From an uncultured Gammaproteobacteria bacterium (lineage in GTDB: Bacteria > Pseudomonadota > Gammaproteobacteria > Arenicellales > JAANXG01): a stretch of DNA of 44,988 bases. The notes below the pieces were generated by a model. The model ran no database searches, was not told the origin of the DNA, and saw only the letters and a program-made list of their open reading frames with translations. The DNA lies in NCBI GenBank assembly GCA_945787105.1, contig CALZGZ010000210.1, positions 1 to 44,988 of the forward strand. The letters run 5' to 3'. Made by a program: the position numbers and the translations under genes. This document shows positions 24,339 to 32,885 of the stretch, one piece after another; the stretch's first letter is position 1, and each line of letters starts with the position of its first letter.

Positions 24339-26045
24339 GTGACACGTATTACCATAGATCCCATTACCCGTATCGAGGGCCACTTACGAATCGACTGTGA
24401 AGTCGAAAACGGCAAAGTCACCAATGCCTGGGCATCGGGGCAGATGTGGCGGGGCATCGAACTCATCTTGCAGGGCCGTGACCCGCGCGATGCGTGGATC
24501 TTTACCCAACGCATCTGCGGCGTGTGCACCACGGTGCACGCCATCACTTCAGTTCGTGCCGTAGAGAACGCCCTCGACCTCGAGGTCCCGTTGAATGCAC
24601 AGTTCATCCGCAACATGATCATGGCCGCCCACGGTGTTCACGACCACATCGTGCACTTTTATCACCTCACCGGTCTGGACTGGGTGGACATCGTCTCCGC
24701 GCTTAAGGCCGATCCGGTGGCGACGGCCAAGCTCGGCGCGAGTTTGTCGGATTATCCACACAACAGCGTGCCGGCAATTCGCAAGATCCAGGAGAAGCTT
24801 GCGGCATTCGTGAATAGCGGCCAGCTCGGGGTATTCGCGAGCGGTTATTGGGGCCACCCGGCGATGCGCTTGCCGCCGGAGGTCAATTTGCTGGCCGCGG
24901 CGCACTATCTGCAGGCCCTGGAGTATCAGCGGTCCGCGAACAAGATCGTGACCATCCTCGGTTCCAAGACACCGCATATTCAGAATCTAGCAGTCGGTGG
25001 GGTTGCCAATCCGATCAACCCCGACAGCCAGTCCACGCTGACCTTAGAGCGCTTGTTCGCGATCAAGGCGGAGATCGATAAGCTCGGCGAGTTCGTGAAT
25101 GAGGCGTTGATACCCGATGTCGGCGCGGTCGGCGCGCTGTACGCAGAGTGGACACAGTACGGCGCCGGCGTCACCAATTACCTCTCGGTACCGGATATGC
25201 CTCTCGACACCAAGGGCACCCAATTCGAACTGCCCGGCGGCTATATCGATGGCGGCGACATAGCAACGTTCAAGGCGATCGCCGGTTACCAGGACCAATA
25301 CTTTCGCGACGGCGTCAAAGAGAGTGTCAAGCATGCGTGGTATGAATATCAAGGCGGCGACCGCGCGCTGCATCCCTATGACGGTCAAACCAACCCGAAA
25401 TACACCGACTTCCAAGACGAGGGGAAATATTCCTGGGTCAAGGCGCCGACATTTTACGACCAGCGTGCGCAGGTCGGGCCGCTTGCCAATGTGCTCGCGA
25501 TGTACGCCGCCGGCCACGAACCCACAAAACGTCATCTCACCCGGTTGTTGTCGATCGCGAGCACCGTCGCGGGTTCGGAGATTCCACTCGCTGCGCTGCA
25601 TTCAACACTCGGCCGGGTGGCGGCGAGGGCGGTGCGCGCTGCGGTGTTGTACGAGTCGCTACAAAACCAGTGGCAACTGTTGATGGACAATATTACCAAG
25701 GGGGACTTCGATACCTTCAACCGACCGGTGTTTCCCAAAGGCGAGATACGTGGGTTTGGTTTTCACGAAGCGCCACGGGGCACCCTCTCGCACTGGACGG
25801 TAATCAACAACGGCAAGATTGCCAATTACCAGGCGGTAGTGCCCACCACGTGGAATGCCGGACCACGGGACGACAACGAACAGTTGGGTCCCTATGAGGC
25901 GTCCCTGCTGGATAATCCGGTGGCCGACGCCGAATTGCCTTTGGAGGTGTTGCGCACCGTGCACTCGTTCGATCCGTGCCTGGCGTGCGCCATCCATTTG
26001 GTCGACACCAAGAACCGGCCAATCGTTCGCGTGAAGGCCGCGTAA
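24339..26045 (+). CDS. hybC: [NiFe] uptake hydrogenase large subunit (HybC-type)
   Basis: A 568-aa catalytic subunit starting at GTG 24339 after AGGGAG. The active-site cysteines are intact: L1 motif RICGVCTTVH (Cys60, Cys63, His67) and L2 motif DPCLACAIH (Cys547, Cys550, His553). A 15-residue C-terminal tail after His553 is expected to be removed by the HybD protease once Ni-Fe(CN)2CO is inserted. It oxidises H2 in the periplasm and is co-exported with the Tat-tagged small subunit. Its own protease gene follows 19 bases downstream. Confidence 0.97.
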   Translation: MTRITIDPITRIEGHLRIDCEVENGKVTNAWASGQMWRGIELILQGRDPRDAWIFTQRICGVCTTVHAITSVRAVENALDLEVPLNAQFIRNMIMAAHGVHDHIVHFYHLTGLDWVDIVSALKADPVATAKLGASLSDYPHNSVPAIRKIQEKLAAFVNSGQLGVFASGYWGHPAMRLPPEVNLLAAAHYLQALEYQRSANKIVTILGSKTPHIQNLAVGGVANPINPDSQSTLTLERLFAIKAEIDKLGEFVNEALIPDVGAVGALYAEWTQYGAGVTNYLSVPDMPLDTKGTQFELPGGYIDGGDIATFKAIAGYQDQYFRDGVKESVKHAWYEYQGGDRALHPYDGQTNPKYTDFQDEGKYSWVKAPTFYDQRAQVGPLANVLAMYAAGHEPTKRHLTRLLSIASTVAGSEIPLAALHSTLGRVAARAVRAAVLYESLQNQWQLLMDNITKGDFDTFNRPVFPKGEIRGFGFHEAPRGTLSHWTVINNGKIANYQAVVPTTWNAGPRDDNEQLGPYEASLLDNPVADAELPLEVLRTVHSFDPCLACAIHLVDTKNRPIVRVKAA

Positions 26046-26064
26046 CCGCAGCGGGGGTGAATGC

Positions 26065-26565
26065 GTGAGCGTCTTGGTGCTCGGTATCGGAAATATCTTG
26101 CTTCGCGATGAAGGCGTAGGCGTTCGCGTCATCGAGTCACTGGCCAAGTGCTATAAGCTGCCCGCGGGGGTCGAGCTCCTCGATGGCGGCACCTCAGGCA
26201 TGGATCTTCTGTACACCATCTCCGGTCGCGACCTTCTGATCGTGTGCGACGCAGTCAATTCCGATGCACCGCCCGGGACCGTCATTCAAATCACCGGTGA
26301 TGACGTGCCGGCATTTTTCCAGACCAAGCTCTCGCCTCACCAAGTGGGTTTATCCGATGTACTTGCTACCTTGAAGCTGTTGGACGAACTGCCCCCGGTG
26401 GTCAGTATCGTAGGCATCGTACCCGAAGACCTGAGTTTAGGAATCGAGCTTTCCCCCACCGCCGCCGCCGCCGTTGATCATGCGCTGACGATGATCATAG
26501 ATGAGTTGGCCGCGGCAGGGATTGATGTCGGACAACAATCATTAACAGCTGCGGAGATCGCTTGA
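26065..26565 (+). CDS. hybD: HybD/HupD hydrogenase maturation endopeptidase
   Basis: A 166-aa protein of the HybD/HyaD protease family with the three nickel-binding residues that recognise the loaded large subunit: Glu16 (NILLRDEGVG), Asp62 (CDAVNSD) and His92 (LSPHQVGLSD). It removes the C-terminal tail of the large subunit. The start is GTG 26065, in frame with the GIGN motif; the ATG at 26061 is out of frame. It is followed by the second hypC-like gene after 3 bases. Confidence 0.95.
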   Translation: MSVLVLGIGNILLRDEGVGVRVIESLAKCYKLPAGVELLDGGTSGMDLLYTISGRDLLIVCDAVNSDAPPGTVIQITGDDVPAFFQTKLSPHQVGLSDVLATLKLLDELPPVVSIVGIVPEDLSLGIELSPTAAAAVDHALTMIIDELAAAGIDVGQQSLTAAEIA

Positions 26566-26568
26566 GCA

Positions 26569-26835
26569 ATGTGCCTAGCGATTCCATCCAAAGTTGTGGA
26601 ACTTATTAATAATGATCGTGTGGTCGTCGAGCGTTATGGGGAACGCCTGGAGGTGAGTACCGGCTTGATGACCGAATCCTTGACGGTGGGAGACTATGTC
26701 GTCCTGCGGGCCCGCGCCCATGTAGTCGCGAAAATGGATCCGCAAGCAGCGCGGGAGGCGTTGTCGCTTTTCGACGAACTCGCCGAACAACTGGCTGGCG
26801 ATATCGAATTTAAATCAAACCATGAGGCAGCGTGA
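26569..26835 (+). CDS. HypC/HupF-type chaperone, second copy
   Basis: An 88-aa HypC-family protein (MCLAIPSKVVEL..., Cys2 conserved, VVLRARAHVVAKMDPQAAREALSLFDEL). It differs strongly from HypC at 16944 and sits among large-subunit-specific helpers (hybD, hybE, hupK), as HupF and HybG do. HupF-type proteins protect the large subunit or deliver iron under aerobic conditions, so this copy is probably dedicated to this enzyme. Its start lies 3 bases after hybD and the next gene begins one base after its stop. Confidence 0.9.
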   Translation: MCLAIPSKVVELINNDRVVVERYGERLEVSTGLMTESLTVGDYVVLRARAHVVAKMDPQAAREALSLFDELAEQLAGDIEFKSNHEAA

Positions 26836-26836
26836 C

Positions 26837-27337
26837 ATGACCGACCAGGAACAATCAAACCTAGCCCCTCGCGTGGTTGAGATGGTTGAACGTTTTCAAA
26901 CAATCGGTGAACTCAATATGCGGGGCCTGCCGGTATATAACGAAAACCTCGAGGTGGAGGCAATCGGATTTCAGTCCTATGGTGAAAACCTCGTTGGCGT
27001 TCTGGTCACCCCGTGGTTCATGAACGTTATCCTACTGCCACGAGACAAAACGGTGATGGACTATTCGTTGGTCGCATCACCCACCGATGAAACTCTACCC
27101 GCCGGGACGTGGCAGTTCATGTATGGTGGTGATGACGTGCTGGGACTGTATAAGAGCTTGTCTCTATACTCACCGATGTTCGCCTTCAACACTCAGGACA
27201 TCGCAAGGATCGAGGCTAAACGGCGTCTAAACTCGTTGATGACGCCACTCAAGGCAGTGACCGAGCATATTACACAGCACCAGGCTCCGGAGAATAGCAG
27301 TCGACGTTCTTTTCTGCGGGGCCAATTGAACAGCTAA
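26837..27337 (+). CDS. hybE: HybE-family hydrogenase assembly chaperone
   Basis: A 166-aa protein with the HybE core NMRGLPVYNENLEVEAIGFQ and VGVLVTPWFMNVILLP. HybE/HupJ proteins check folding and cofactor loading of the large subunit before Tat export. The C-terminal rubredoxin domain of HupJ fusions is absent. I choose ATG 26837, one base after the stop of the second hypC, with GAGG nine bases upstream; ATG 26822 would add five residues. Its TAA abuts the next ATG directly. Confidence 0.9.
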   Translation: MTDQEQSNLAPRVVEMVERFQTIGELNMRGLPVYNENLEVEAIGFQSYGENLVGVLVTPWFMNVILLPRDKTVMDYSLVASPTDETLPAGTWQFMYGGDDVLGLYKSLSLYSPMFAFNTQDIARIEAKRRLNSLMTPLKAVTEHITQHQAPENSSRRSFLRGQLNS

Positions 27338-28534
27338 ATGGGCGCCACCCGCGGCACAACCGGTGGCATCAAAGGCAGCCTGCGTATCCAGGTCAAGATC
27401 GATGCCGGTGTGGTGAGCAAAATCCAAGTCCGCTCGCAACGTCCGCTGAACAGCGGTGCCCTGCTCGAGAGCCGCTCGGTGGAGGACGCCTGGGACCTGC
27501 TGCCGCGGATATTCAGCCTGTGCGGTGTGGCCCAGACAACCGCCGGCCTGGTGGCGGTGGAACATGCATTAGGGGTCTCGCTTGCCCCATCGCAGACCGC
27601 GGCGCGCCAGATACTGGTGGCTGCGGAGGCCCTGGAGCAGACCGTGTGGCGCATTACCGTGGATTGGCCGACCTGCCTGGGCATGCAAGCCGATGTGGCC
27701 GGAATACGCGATCTGCGGCGGCTGCTCCGCGGGCTGGAGATGGATATGTTCAACGCTACGCCGTGGAACCGGGTCGGCGGTGGTCATCTGATCCCCGACC
27801 CAGTCGAGCTCGTCAACACCATCGATGCGGTGGCGCAGCAAACGGCGTGGATTCTTTTCGGCGACGCCGCGCCGCAATTAGACGACCACCAATCCTTTGA
27901 ACGTTGGCTTGGCCGGCAGCATCGACCGGGGCCCTCGGCGTTGGATTATGTGCGTGACCAAGGACTCGCGGCGTTCGGCAACAGCCCGGTGGATCTATTG
28001 CCGACGCTGCCCGACACCGGGTTCTTTGCGCAGCAGCTAGCCAACGATGTTGATTGGTCGTTTTGCGCCCAGCCGCACTACTACGGCAGCATCTCTGAAA
28101 CCGGGGCGTTGTCGCGTCTGGTAGACCATCCACTGGTCAGTGAGCTGCGGGACCGGCATGGGAATGGACTGCTCACGCGTCTGGCGGCAACACTCGTTGA
28201 GACCAGCGAACTGATCTTAAAGATGCGGTCCTGGGTGGACGACCTGTCCGATGATATGGGCACAGCAGCCAATGACGGCAGCGGCCAAGGCATCAGTGTG
28301 ATTGACACCGCTCGGGGCGCGTTGGTGCATTGGGTAGACATTGCGGACAACATGATCAATCGCTATCGAATCCTGGCGCCCACGGAATGGAATTTTCATC
28401 CCCGGGGTCCGCTGATACAGGGATTGCAGGGTGCGGATGCCCACGGGGGTGAACCATTGGACAAGAACGCGGGGTTGCTGATCAGCGCCCTGGACCCATG
28501 CGTCGCATATGAGCTGAATATTACGGCACACTAA
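27338..28534 (+). CDS. hupK: HupK/HoxV-like scaffold, degenerate large-subunit homologue
   Basis: A 398-aa protein related to the hydrogenase large subunit but lacking the full metal site. The L1-like motif reads SLCGVAQTTAG (second Cys and His replaced by Ala) and the L2-like motif reads DPCVAYELN (second Cys replaced by Tyr, His by Asn). HupK/HoxV proteins are thought to be a transient scaffold for the Fe(CN)2CO unit in aerobic hydrogenase maturation. The ATG immediately follows the hybE stop. Retention of one cysteine from each pair fits a temporary iron-holding role. Confidence 0.88.
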   Translation: MGATRGTTGGIKGSLRIQVKIDAGVVSKIQVRSQRPLNSGALLESRSVEDAWDLLPRIFSLCGVAQTTAGLVAVEHALGVSLAPSQTAARQILVAAEALEQTVWRITVDWPTCLGMQADVAGIRDLRRLLRGLEMDMFNATPWNRVGGGHLIPDPVELVNTIDAVAQQTAWILFGDAAPQLDDHQSFERWLGRQHRPGPSALDYVRDQGLAAFGNSPVDLLPTLPDTGFFAQQLANDVDWSFCAQPHYYGSISETGALSRLVDHPLVSELRDRHGNGLLTRLAATLVETSELILKMRSWVDDLSDDMGTAANDGSGQGISVIDTARGALVHWVDIADNMINRYRILAPTEWNFHPRGPLIQGLQGADAHGGEPLDKNAGLLISALDPCVAYELNITAH

Positions 28535-28536
28535 CG

Positions 28537-28878
28537 ATGCACGAGATGAGCCTCAGTCAAAGCATGGTGGAGATTATTCAGGAGCAAGCGGCGGTCAATG
28601 GGTTTCAACACGTCACCGTGGTAAGACTCGAGATCGGCGCACTGTCGTGTGTTGAGCCCGCGGCGTTGAGTTTCTGTTTCGACAGCGTTACCCGGGGCAC
28701 CGTTGCCGAGGGGGCGACACTGGATATCATCAAGGTTCCCGGTCGCGCATGGTGCTGGGTCTGTTCACGGGTGGTTGACATCGAAGGGCACGGAGACCCC
28801 TGCCCGGACTGCTCCGGATACCAAATGCAGACGCGAACCGGAAATGAAATGAAGATCAAAGAGTTGGAGGTAGCGTAA
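28537..28878 (+). CDS. hypA: HypA, nickel insertion metallochaperone
   Basis: A 113-aa HypA with the nickel-binding N-terminus MHEMSL (His2, Glu3) and a zinc site made of Cys73, Cys76, Cys89 and Cys92 ([13 protein letters not shown]). It brings nickel to the large subunit with HypB. It begins 2 bases after hupK, and its stop overlaps the hypB start as TAATG. Confidence 0.95.
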   Translation: MHEMSLSQSMVEIIQEQAAVNGFQHVTVVRLEIGALSCVEPAALSFCFDSVTRGTVAEGATLDIIKVPGRAWCWVCSRVVDIEGHGDPCPDCSGYQMQTRTGNEMKIKELEVA

Positions 28879-29696
28879 TGTGTACTACCTGTGGATGCGG
28901 TACCGACGAGGTAAAGATCACCAGCGGCCAACAGCCCCAGCGCGCGCACGTTCATCATCATCACCATCATGATGATCATCAGGTGCACGCCCACGACAGC
29001 GAGGCACGTTTGTTGCAGGTTGAACAGGACCTGTTGCGCAAGAACAACGATTATGCCGCCGCGAATCGCCATTTTTTCTCACAGCGCGGGGTATTCGTCG
29101 TCAACCTCATGTCGAGTCCGGGGTCCGGAAAAACAACGCTGTTGGTGAATACCGTGGGTGCGCAAAAAACGCGTTACCCCATCGCCGTCGTTGAGGGCGA
29201 CCAGCAGACCAGCCACGACGCCGAGCGCATACGGTCCGCCGGGGTTCCGGGTGTCCAAATCAATACCGGAAAGGGCTGCCATCTAGACGCACACATGGTC
29301 GGCCATGCCCTGGAGCAACTCCCCATCGAGAACGACAGCGTGTTGTTTATTGAAAACGTGGGCAACCTGGTTTGTCCCGCCGCATTTGACCTGGGCGAGA
29401 CCCGTAAAGTCGTGGTTATGTCAGTCACCGAGGGCGAGGACAAACCTCTCAAGTATCCCGACATGTTTGCGGTGTCGGATTTGATGTTAATCAACAAGAT
29501 TGATCTGCTGCCCCATCTGAATTTTGACACCAATCGCTGTATCGATTACGCGCGACGGGTGAACCCGGAGATTGAGATCTTACAACTCTCCGCCCTCAGC
29601 GGCGACGGCTGCGACGCGTGGTGGGCCTGGCTCAGCTCAGGGCTCGACACCGCGCGAACGATGCGCAAGGCGGCGGCCGGCGATCAAACCGCATGA
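28878..29696 (+). CDS. hypB: HypB, nickel-storing GTPase
   Basis: A 272-aa HypB with the high-affinity N-terminal metal motif MCTTCGCG, a histidine-rich stretch at about 24-38 (nickel storage) and a SIMIBI GTPase domain (SSPGSGKTT at 79-87, ENVGNLVCP switch, NKIDLLPH). GTP hydrolysis drives nickel delivery. Translationally coupled to hypA. The 20-residue C-terminal tail beyond the GTPase is short and basic. Confidence 0.96.
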   Translation: MCTTCGCGTDEVKITSGQQPQRAHVHHHHHHDDHQVHAHDSEARLLQVEQDLLRKNNDYAAANRHFFSQRGVFVVNLMSSPGSGKTTLLVNTVGAQKTRYPIAVVEGDQQTSHDAERIRSAGVPGVQINTGKGCHLDAHMVGHALEQLPIENDSVLFIENVGNLVCPAAFDLGETRKVVVMSVTEGEDKPLKYPDMFAVSDLMLINKIDLLPHLNFDTNRCIDYARRVNPEIEILQLSALSGDGCDAWWAWLSSGLDTARTMRKAAAGDQTA

Positions 29697-29752
29697 ACAC
29701 TGTTTAACCACTGCAACATTATCGACGACAGATAGACACGAAGGAGTCAACA

Positions 29753-30004
29753 ATGAAACGGCTTAATCAATTCATCGGCTTGGGCTTGCTTGCGTCAGTA
29801 CTGAGCGCACCAACGTTTGCACATCCCGGGCAGGTGCCTAGTGGTGGACTGATCGTGGCCCCTGAGCATTTTTTCTCGACCATGCAGCAGTTGCTCCCGG
29901 TCATCGCCGTAGTGCTGCTGATTGCGGTCTTGCTTCGGCATTGCCACGGTCGATCCACTCGCGGTACCACGTTTCGCGATTGGTTAGCCGGACTCCGGCG
30001 TTGA
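29753..30004 (+). CDS. Small secreted or membrane-anchored protein (83 aa)
   Basis: An 83-aa protein with a signal peptide (residues 1-23, cut likely before HPGQ), a hydrophobic helix at about 48-62 (LLPVIAVVLLIAVLL) and a basic, cytoplasmic-type tail (RHCHGRSTRGTTFRDW). The ATG has a clear AAGGAG ribosome binding site. It lies 56 bases after hypB and before the cytochrome gene. The mature N-terminus HPG recalls HupE-type nickel permeases, but the rest is too short to be one. No family is recognised; a hydrogenase-linked role is inferred only from position. Confidence 0.6.
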   Translation: MKRLNQFIGLGLLASVLSAPTFAHPGQVPSGGLIVAPEHFFSTMQQLLPVIAVVLLIAVLLRHCHGRSTRGTTFRDWLAGLRR

Positions 30005-30135
30005 CGATATTAGAGTGATTACTGGCGTCTACCCCCAGCGGTCGAATTTGACGGAACCGGCACAGACATCCAACCGCCAGTGTGTAGATTAATTCATTGC
30101 AAGTTACAAGTTTTGGACGTGCGGGAGTTAGATTC

Positions 30136-30561
30136 ATGAACACAAAAACACTCATGGCTATAGCGTTGACCATGATGTTGAACCTGTTATGGAGTTGCTC
30201 AACGGACACTCCATCGCGCGGCGTGCGCACCGAGGGTCAATACCGGTACGCCGCCCAACCCCAGGGCCATGATGGTCCAGCGAGAGGATGCGTTGTGTGT
30301 CACAGCCTGGGAAAAGACGGGCCCCTTCGTGTCGCACCGACCCTATGGGGAATTGTCGGTGCCGATAAAGGTAGATTTAAATGGTACGGTTATTCAACGG
30401 CACTCGCCCAGGCGCAAGGCGCGTGGACCGAAAAAGACTTGGACGATTACTTGGCCGACCCGGACAAGTTCCTGCCCGGTACTAACAAGACCCTGATCGG
30501 TATAGCGGATGCAGGCCAACGTACCGAACTCATTGATTTTCTCAAGACTCTCCGCGACTAA
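30136..30561 (+). CDS. Small c-type cytochrome, probably a lipoprotein
   Basis: A 141-aa protein with an N-terminal hydrophobic segment ending in Cys21 (LLWSC, a loose lipobox), one heme motif CVVCH (52-56) and the class I cytochrome c pattern (APTLWGIVG, YSTAL, LDDYLADPDKFLPGT). At the usual axial-methionine position the sequence reads PGTNKTLIGI, and the whole mature chain has no methionine. The ATG has a GGGAG ribosome binding site. It closes the hydrogenase gene series, 131 bases after the small protein, and may take electrons from H2 oxidation or serve another periplasmic pathway. Heme coordination is an open question. Confidence 0.85.
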   Translation: MNTKTLMAIALTMMLNLLWSCSTDTPSRGVRTEGQYRYAAQPQGHDGPARGCVVCHSLGKDGPLRVAPTLWGIVGADKGRFKWYGYSTALAQAQGAWTEKDLDDYLADPDKFLPGTNKTLIGIADAGQRTELIDFLKTLRD

Positions 30562-30590
30562 CGCGCAAACATTGCGGTTGGCTAGGCCGG

Positions 30591-30628
30591 TTGCGATACC
30601 GGTTAATTGCTGCGGCTTGCGATACCGG
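30591..30628. repeat. 12-bp direct repeat between convergent genes
   Basis: TTGCGATACCGG occurs perfectly at 30591-30602 and 30617-30628, in the gap between the cytochrome gene and the convergent TRAP permease gene. The first copy lies in a small CCGGT/ACCGG hairpin. It may be part of a terminator region or a chance duplication. Confidence 0.4.
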
Positions 30629-30643
30629 CACCAGTTTTTCCAC

Positions 30644-32452
30644 CTAATCCAACAGCAGCCCTGGAAGCCAAAGGGTAAGTGCCGGCACATAGGTGATCAG
30701 CAGTGCGGTCATCAGCAAAATGATCAGGTAAGGAAACGTGGAGCGATATATGCGCGCCAACGGCTTCTTGAAACGGTACGCGGAAAGAAACAGATTCACG
30801 CCTACTGGGGGCGTGAGGTATCCCAACTGCAAGTTGGCGAGGAAGATCACTCCTAAGTGTACCGGGTCCACCGCATAAGCAACCGCCATTGGAGCGATTA
30901 GCGGAACAATAACGATAATCGCCGAATAGATATCCATGAAAGCGCCGGCAATGATCAGTACGATATTGACCACTAATAAGAATAAATATGGCGACTGAAT
31001 GTATTGCTGGACCCAGTCCAGGGCATGCATGGGTATCTGCGCGATAACAAGATAGTTGGTAAATCCCAGCGCGACGCCCAGTATGATCATGAACCCACCT
31101 ACCATCGTTGCGCTTTCCACCATTACGCGGATGAGATCTCGAGTGAAGCTAACCTCCCGGTGAATGACGCATACGATGAGAATCGCGTAGAGCACGGTCA
31201 ACGCTGCAGCCTCCACCAGTGTCGCGAATCCTCCGAAGATGCCGACGAGAATCACCAATGGCAACATAATCTCCCACTTTGCTTCCCGCAATGCGGTATA
31301 AAGCTCACGGGGGCGAAACGGTGTGCGGATTACATTGCCCTTCCAACCGCACCACGCGCCCCAGCCGGCGACCACCACAATGAGTAGAATTCCCGGTAGC
31401 AATCCGCCAACAAATAGCCGTTCCAGATCGAGTTCAGCATAATAGGCGTACAAGATCACCGGGAGACTGGGTGGTAACAAAACGCCAATGGATCCGGAAA
31501 CCGTCACCAGTCCGATCGATTCTTGTTCTTGGTAGCGTGCCCTGAGGAGCATGGGCAGTAATACGCCGCCCATCGCCAGGATTGTAATCCCCGACGCGCC
31601 AGTAAGCGGCGTGAAGAATGCCAACACCAGCGTAGTGACAATGGCGAGACCACCCGGCAGCCAGCCGACCAATGCTGAAAACAAACGCAACAGCCGCTTG
31701 CTGGCCCCACCCTCGGCCAACACGTAACCGGCGATGGTGAACAGCGGTATAGCCGGCAACATCGCCTCAGTGCTCAAGCGATAGGTCTCTCCCGGCACCG
31801 CCGAAATCGGCGTGCCCTCGTGCCAGAAGAACAACAACGCCGCGCCACCGATGACCGCATAGATCGGCATACCCAATACCATACCAAGCAACAGCACCAA
31901 CCCAACGCTCCACATCATCGCGGGTCCCGGCGCATCAAAAACTAATCCAAGCACCACCGGTATCACCAAACCGAGGGCGGCGAGGGAGCGGCCCCGCAAA
32001 TCCGCCGCTGCGTGCCAGATCAAGCGGCCGACAATCAACGCGAAACCTAGGGGCATAATCAAGGAAAACATCCACACCGGCATCCCCCAGGAGACCATGC
32101 CTCCATAATCGTAATCGACCCGAACCAGTTGCAGGCTTGCCCATAACAGACACCCGGTCACCCCAACGCCAAGGACGGAGGCCAGCAGCTGCGCACGCCG
32201 CTGCCAGGGCGGTGGGAGAAACTCGCCGGTGGACAATGCAAGTAATCGGTTTGATCGCGCCGCCAGAGCCGCACCGAGAAATGTAATCCAAAGTGTCAAA
32301 TGCTGTACCAGTGAGATAGAACCCGGGATACCACCACCCACAAACTCCCGGGCGCCAAACTCGGCAAGCGGCAACAACGACATGACCGTCAACACAATCA
32401 TGGCAACCACATCTTCGGTACGACCTAGCGCCGTCGTTAGCTTAGCCCACAT
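30644..32452 (-). CDS. TRAP transporter permease, fused DctQ-DctM
   Basis: A 602-aa fusion of the small (DctQ, about residues 1-190, four helices) and large (DctM, about 200-602, roughly twelve helices) TRAP permease subunits. Landmarks are FLGAALAARSNR in the small part and ALTVLYAILIV, FTPLTGASGITILAMGG and LANLQLGYLTPPVGVNLF in the large part. It imports organic acids or similar solutes by sodium symport. I start at ATG 32450-32452; the longer frame to 32557 is translated repeat sequence. This ATG itself lies in the end of a MITE-like element, so the first residues may not be original. The ribosome binding site is weak. It is the last gene of tatT-dctP-dctQM. Confidence 0.9.
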   Translation of the reverse strand: MWAKLTTALGRTEDVVAMIVLTVMSLLPLAEFGAREFVGGGIPGSISLVQHLTLWITFLGAALAARSNRLLALSTGEFLPPPWQRRAQLLASVLGVGVTGCLLWASLQLVRVDYDYGGMVSWGMPVWMFSLIMPLGFALIVGRLIWHAAADLRGRSLAALGLVIPVVLGLVFDAPGPAMMWSVGLVLLLGMVLGMPIYAVIGGAALLFFWHEGTPISAVPGETYRLSTEAMLPAIPLFTIAGYVLAEGGASKRLLRLFSALVGWLPGGLAIVTTLVLAFFTPLTGASGITILAMGGVLLPMLLRARYQEQESIGLVTVSGSIGVLLPPSLPVILYAYYAELDLERLFVGGLLPGILLIVVVAGWGAWCGWKGNVIRTPFRPRELYTALREAKWEIMLPLVILVGIFGGFATLVEAAALTVLYAILIVCVIHREVSFTRDLIRVMVESATMVGGFMIILGVALGFTNYLVIAQIPMHALDWVQQYIQSPYLFLLVVNIVLIIAGAFMDIYSAIIVIVPLIAPMAVAYAVDPVHLGVIFLANLQLGYLTPPVGVNLFLSAYRFKKPLARIYRSTFPYLIILLMTALLITYVPALTLWLPGLLLD

Positions 32453-32816
32453 ATTGAACCACGGATCCCAGATGATGGCGGTGGGACTTGTCCTGCGCGA
32501 AGTCCCCCTGCCGATCCCCTGCTGTTCCCCTGCTGCGCGAGGACAAGGCGGGGACAAGCGCAGGGCCGGGCGGCTTGACGCCGCGCGGAGCGATTAGAAA
32601 AAAGGACGGAGTCTGTGACTCCGACCCGTTTTTTTCTGTTGAGTGAAACAGCAAGTCCAGGTGTTCGAGACCAAGCCAGCGCCGGGATGGCCCTGCCCCT
32701 ATTCTTGACAAGCACCCTCTAGAGTCGAATGTTGTCACGGCATGGACGAGACGCTGGGGGTGTCCCGCCTGCGCACCATGAATAGGGGCGGAGTGCCGTG
32801 GCGCAACATGCGGGTT
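32444..32816. mobile_element. MITE-like element, copy 3 (373 bp) in the TRAP operon
   Basis: The ends at 32444-32464 and 32796-32816 are imperfect inverted repeats (16 of 21 bases) matching the family ends (AGCCCACATATTG... / ...CAACATGCGGGTT). A TA dinucleotide flanks both sides (32443-32444 and 32816-32817). The interior shares the GATGATGGCG block, TCCCCTGCTGTTCCCCTGCTG (a tandem 11-mer also in copy 4), GGACGCCGCG-like sequence of copy 1 and the CCAGCGCCGGGAT block. It also holds a perfect 10-bp inverted repeat GCCCCTATTC (32695-32704 and 32780-32789) and a terminator. There is no transposase. Short frames within it are not genes. Confidence 0.75.
32598..32635. terminator. Bidirectional terminator inside the MITE-like element
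   Basis: A ten-pair stem with one mismatch (GGACGGAGTC / GACTCCGACC, 32604-32613 and 32617-32626) and a 3-base loop has seven T on its right (32629-32635) and six A on its left (32598-32603). It therefore looks like an intrinsic terminator on both strands. On the minus strand it lies between dctP and dctQM. Confidence 0.85.
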
Positions 32817-32885
32817 AGGTGTCCCCATGAAAATCTTCGGGCTTATTGTGTTTGGTTGACTGTATTGCCGCTTACGCTTTGTTTA

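Noticed and set aside
28960-28985. CAT-rich run that looks like a simple repeat
   Set aside because: It is the histidine-rich nickel-storage stretch of HypB, a known feature of the protein.
32453-32557. Upstream extension of the TRAP permease frame to 32557
   Set aside because: The extra 35 residues are translated repeat sequence without membrane or DctQ features; the start at 32452 is preferred.
32442-32828. Frames such as 32442-32828 on the minus strand
   Set aside because: They cover the element, including its terminator and repeat blocks, and resemble frames in the other copies rather than a conserved protein.
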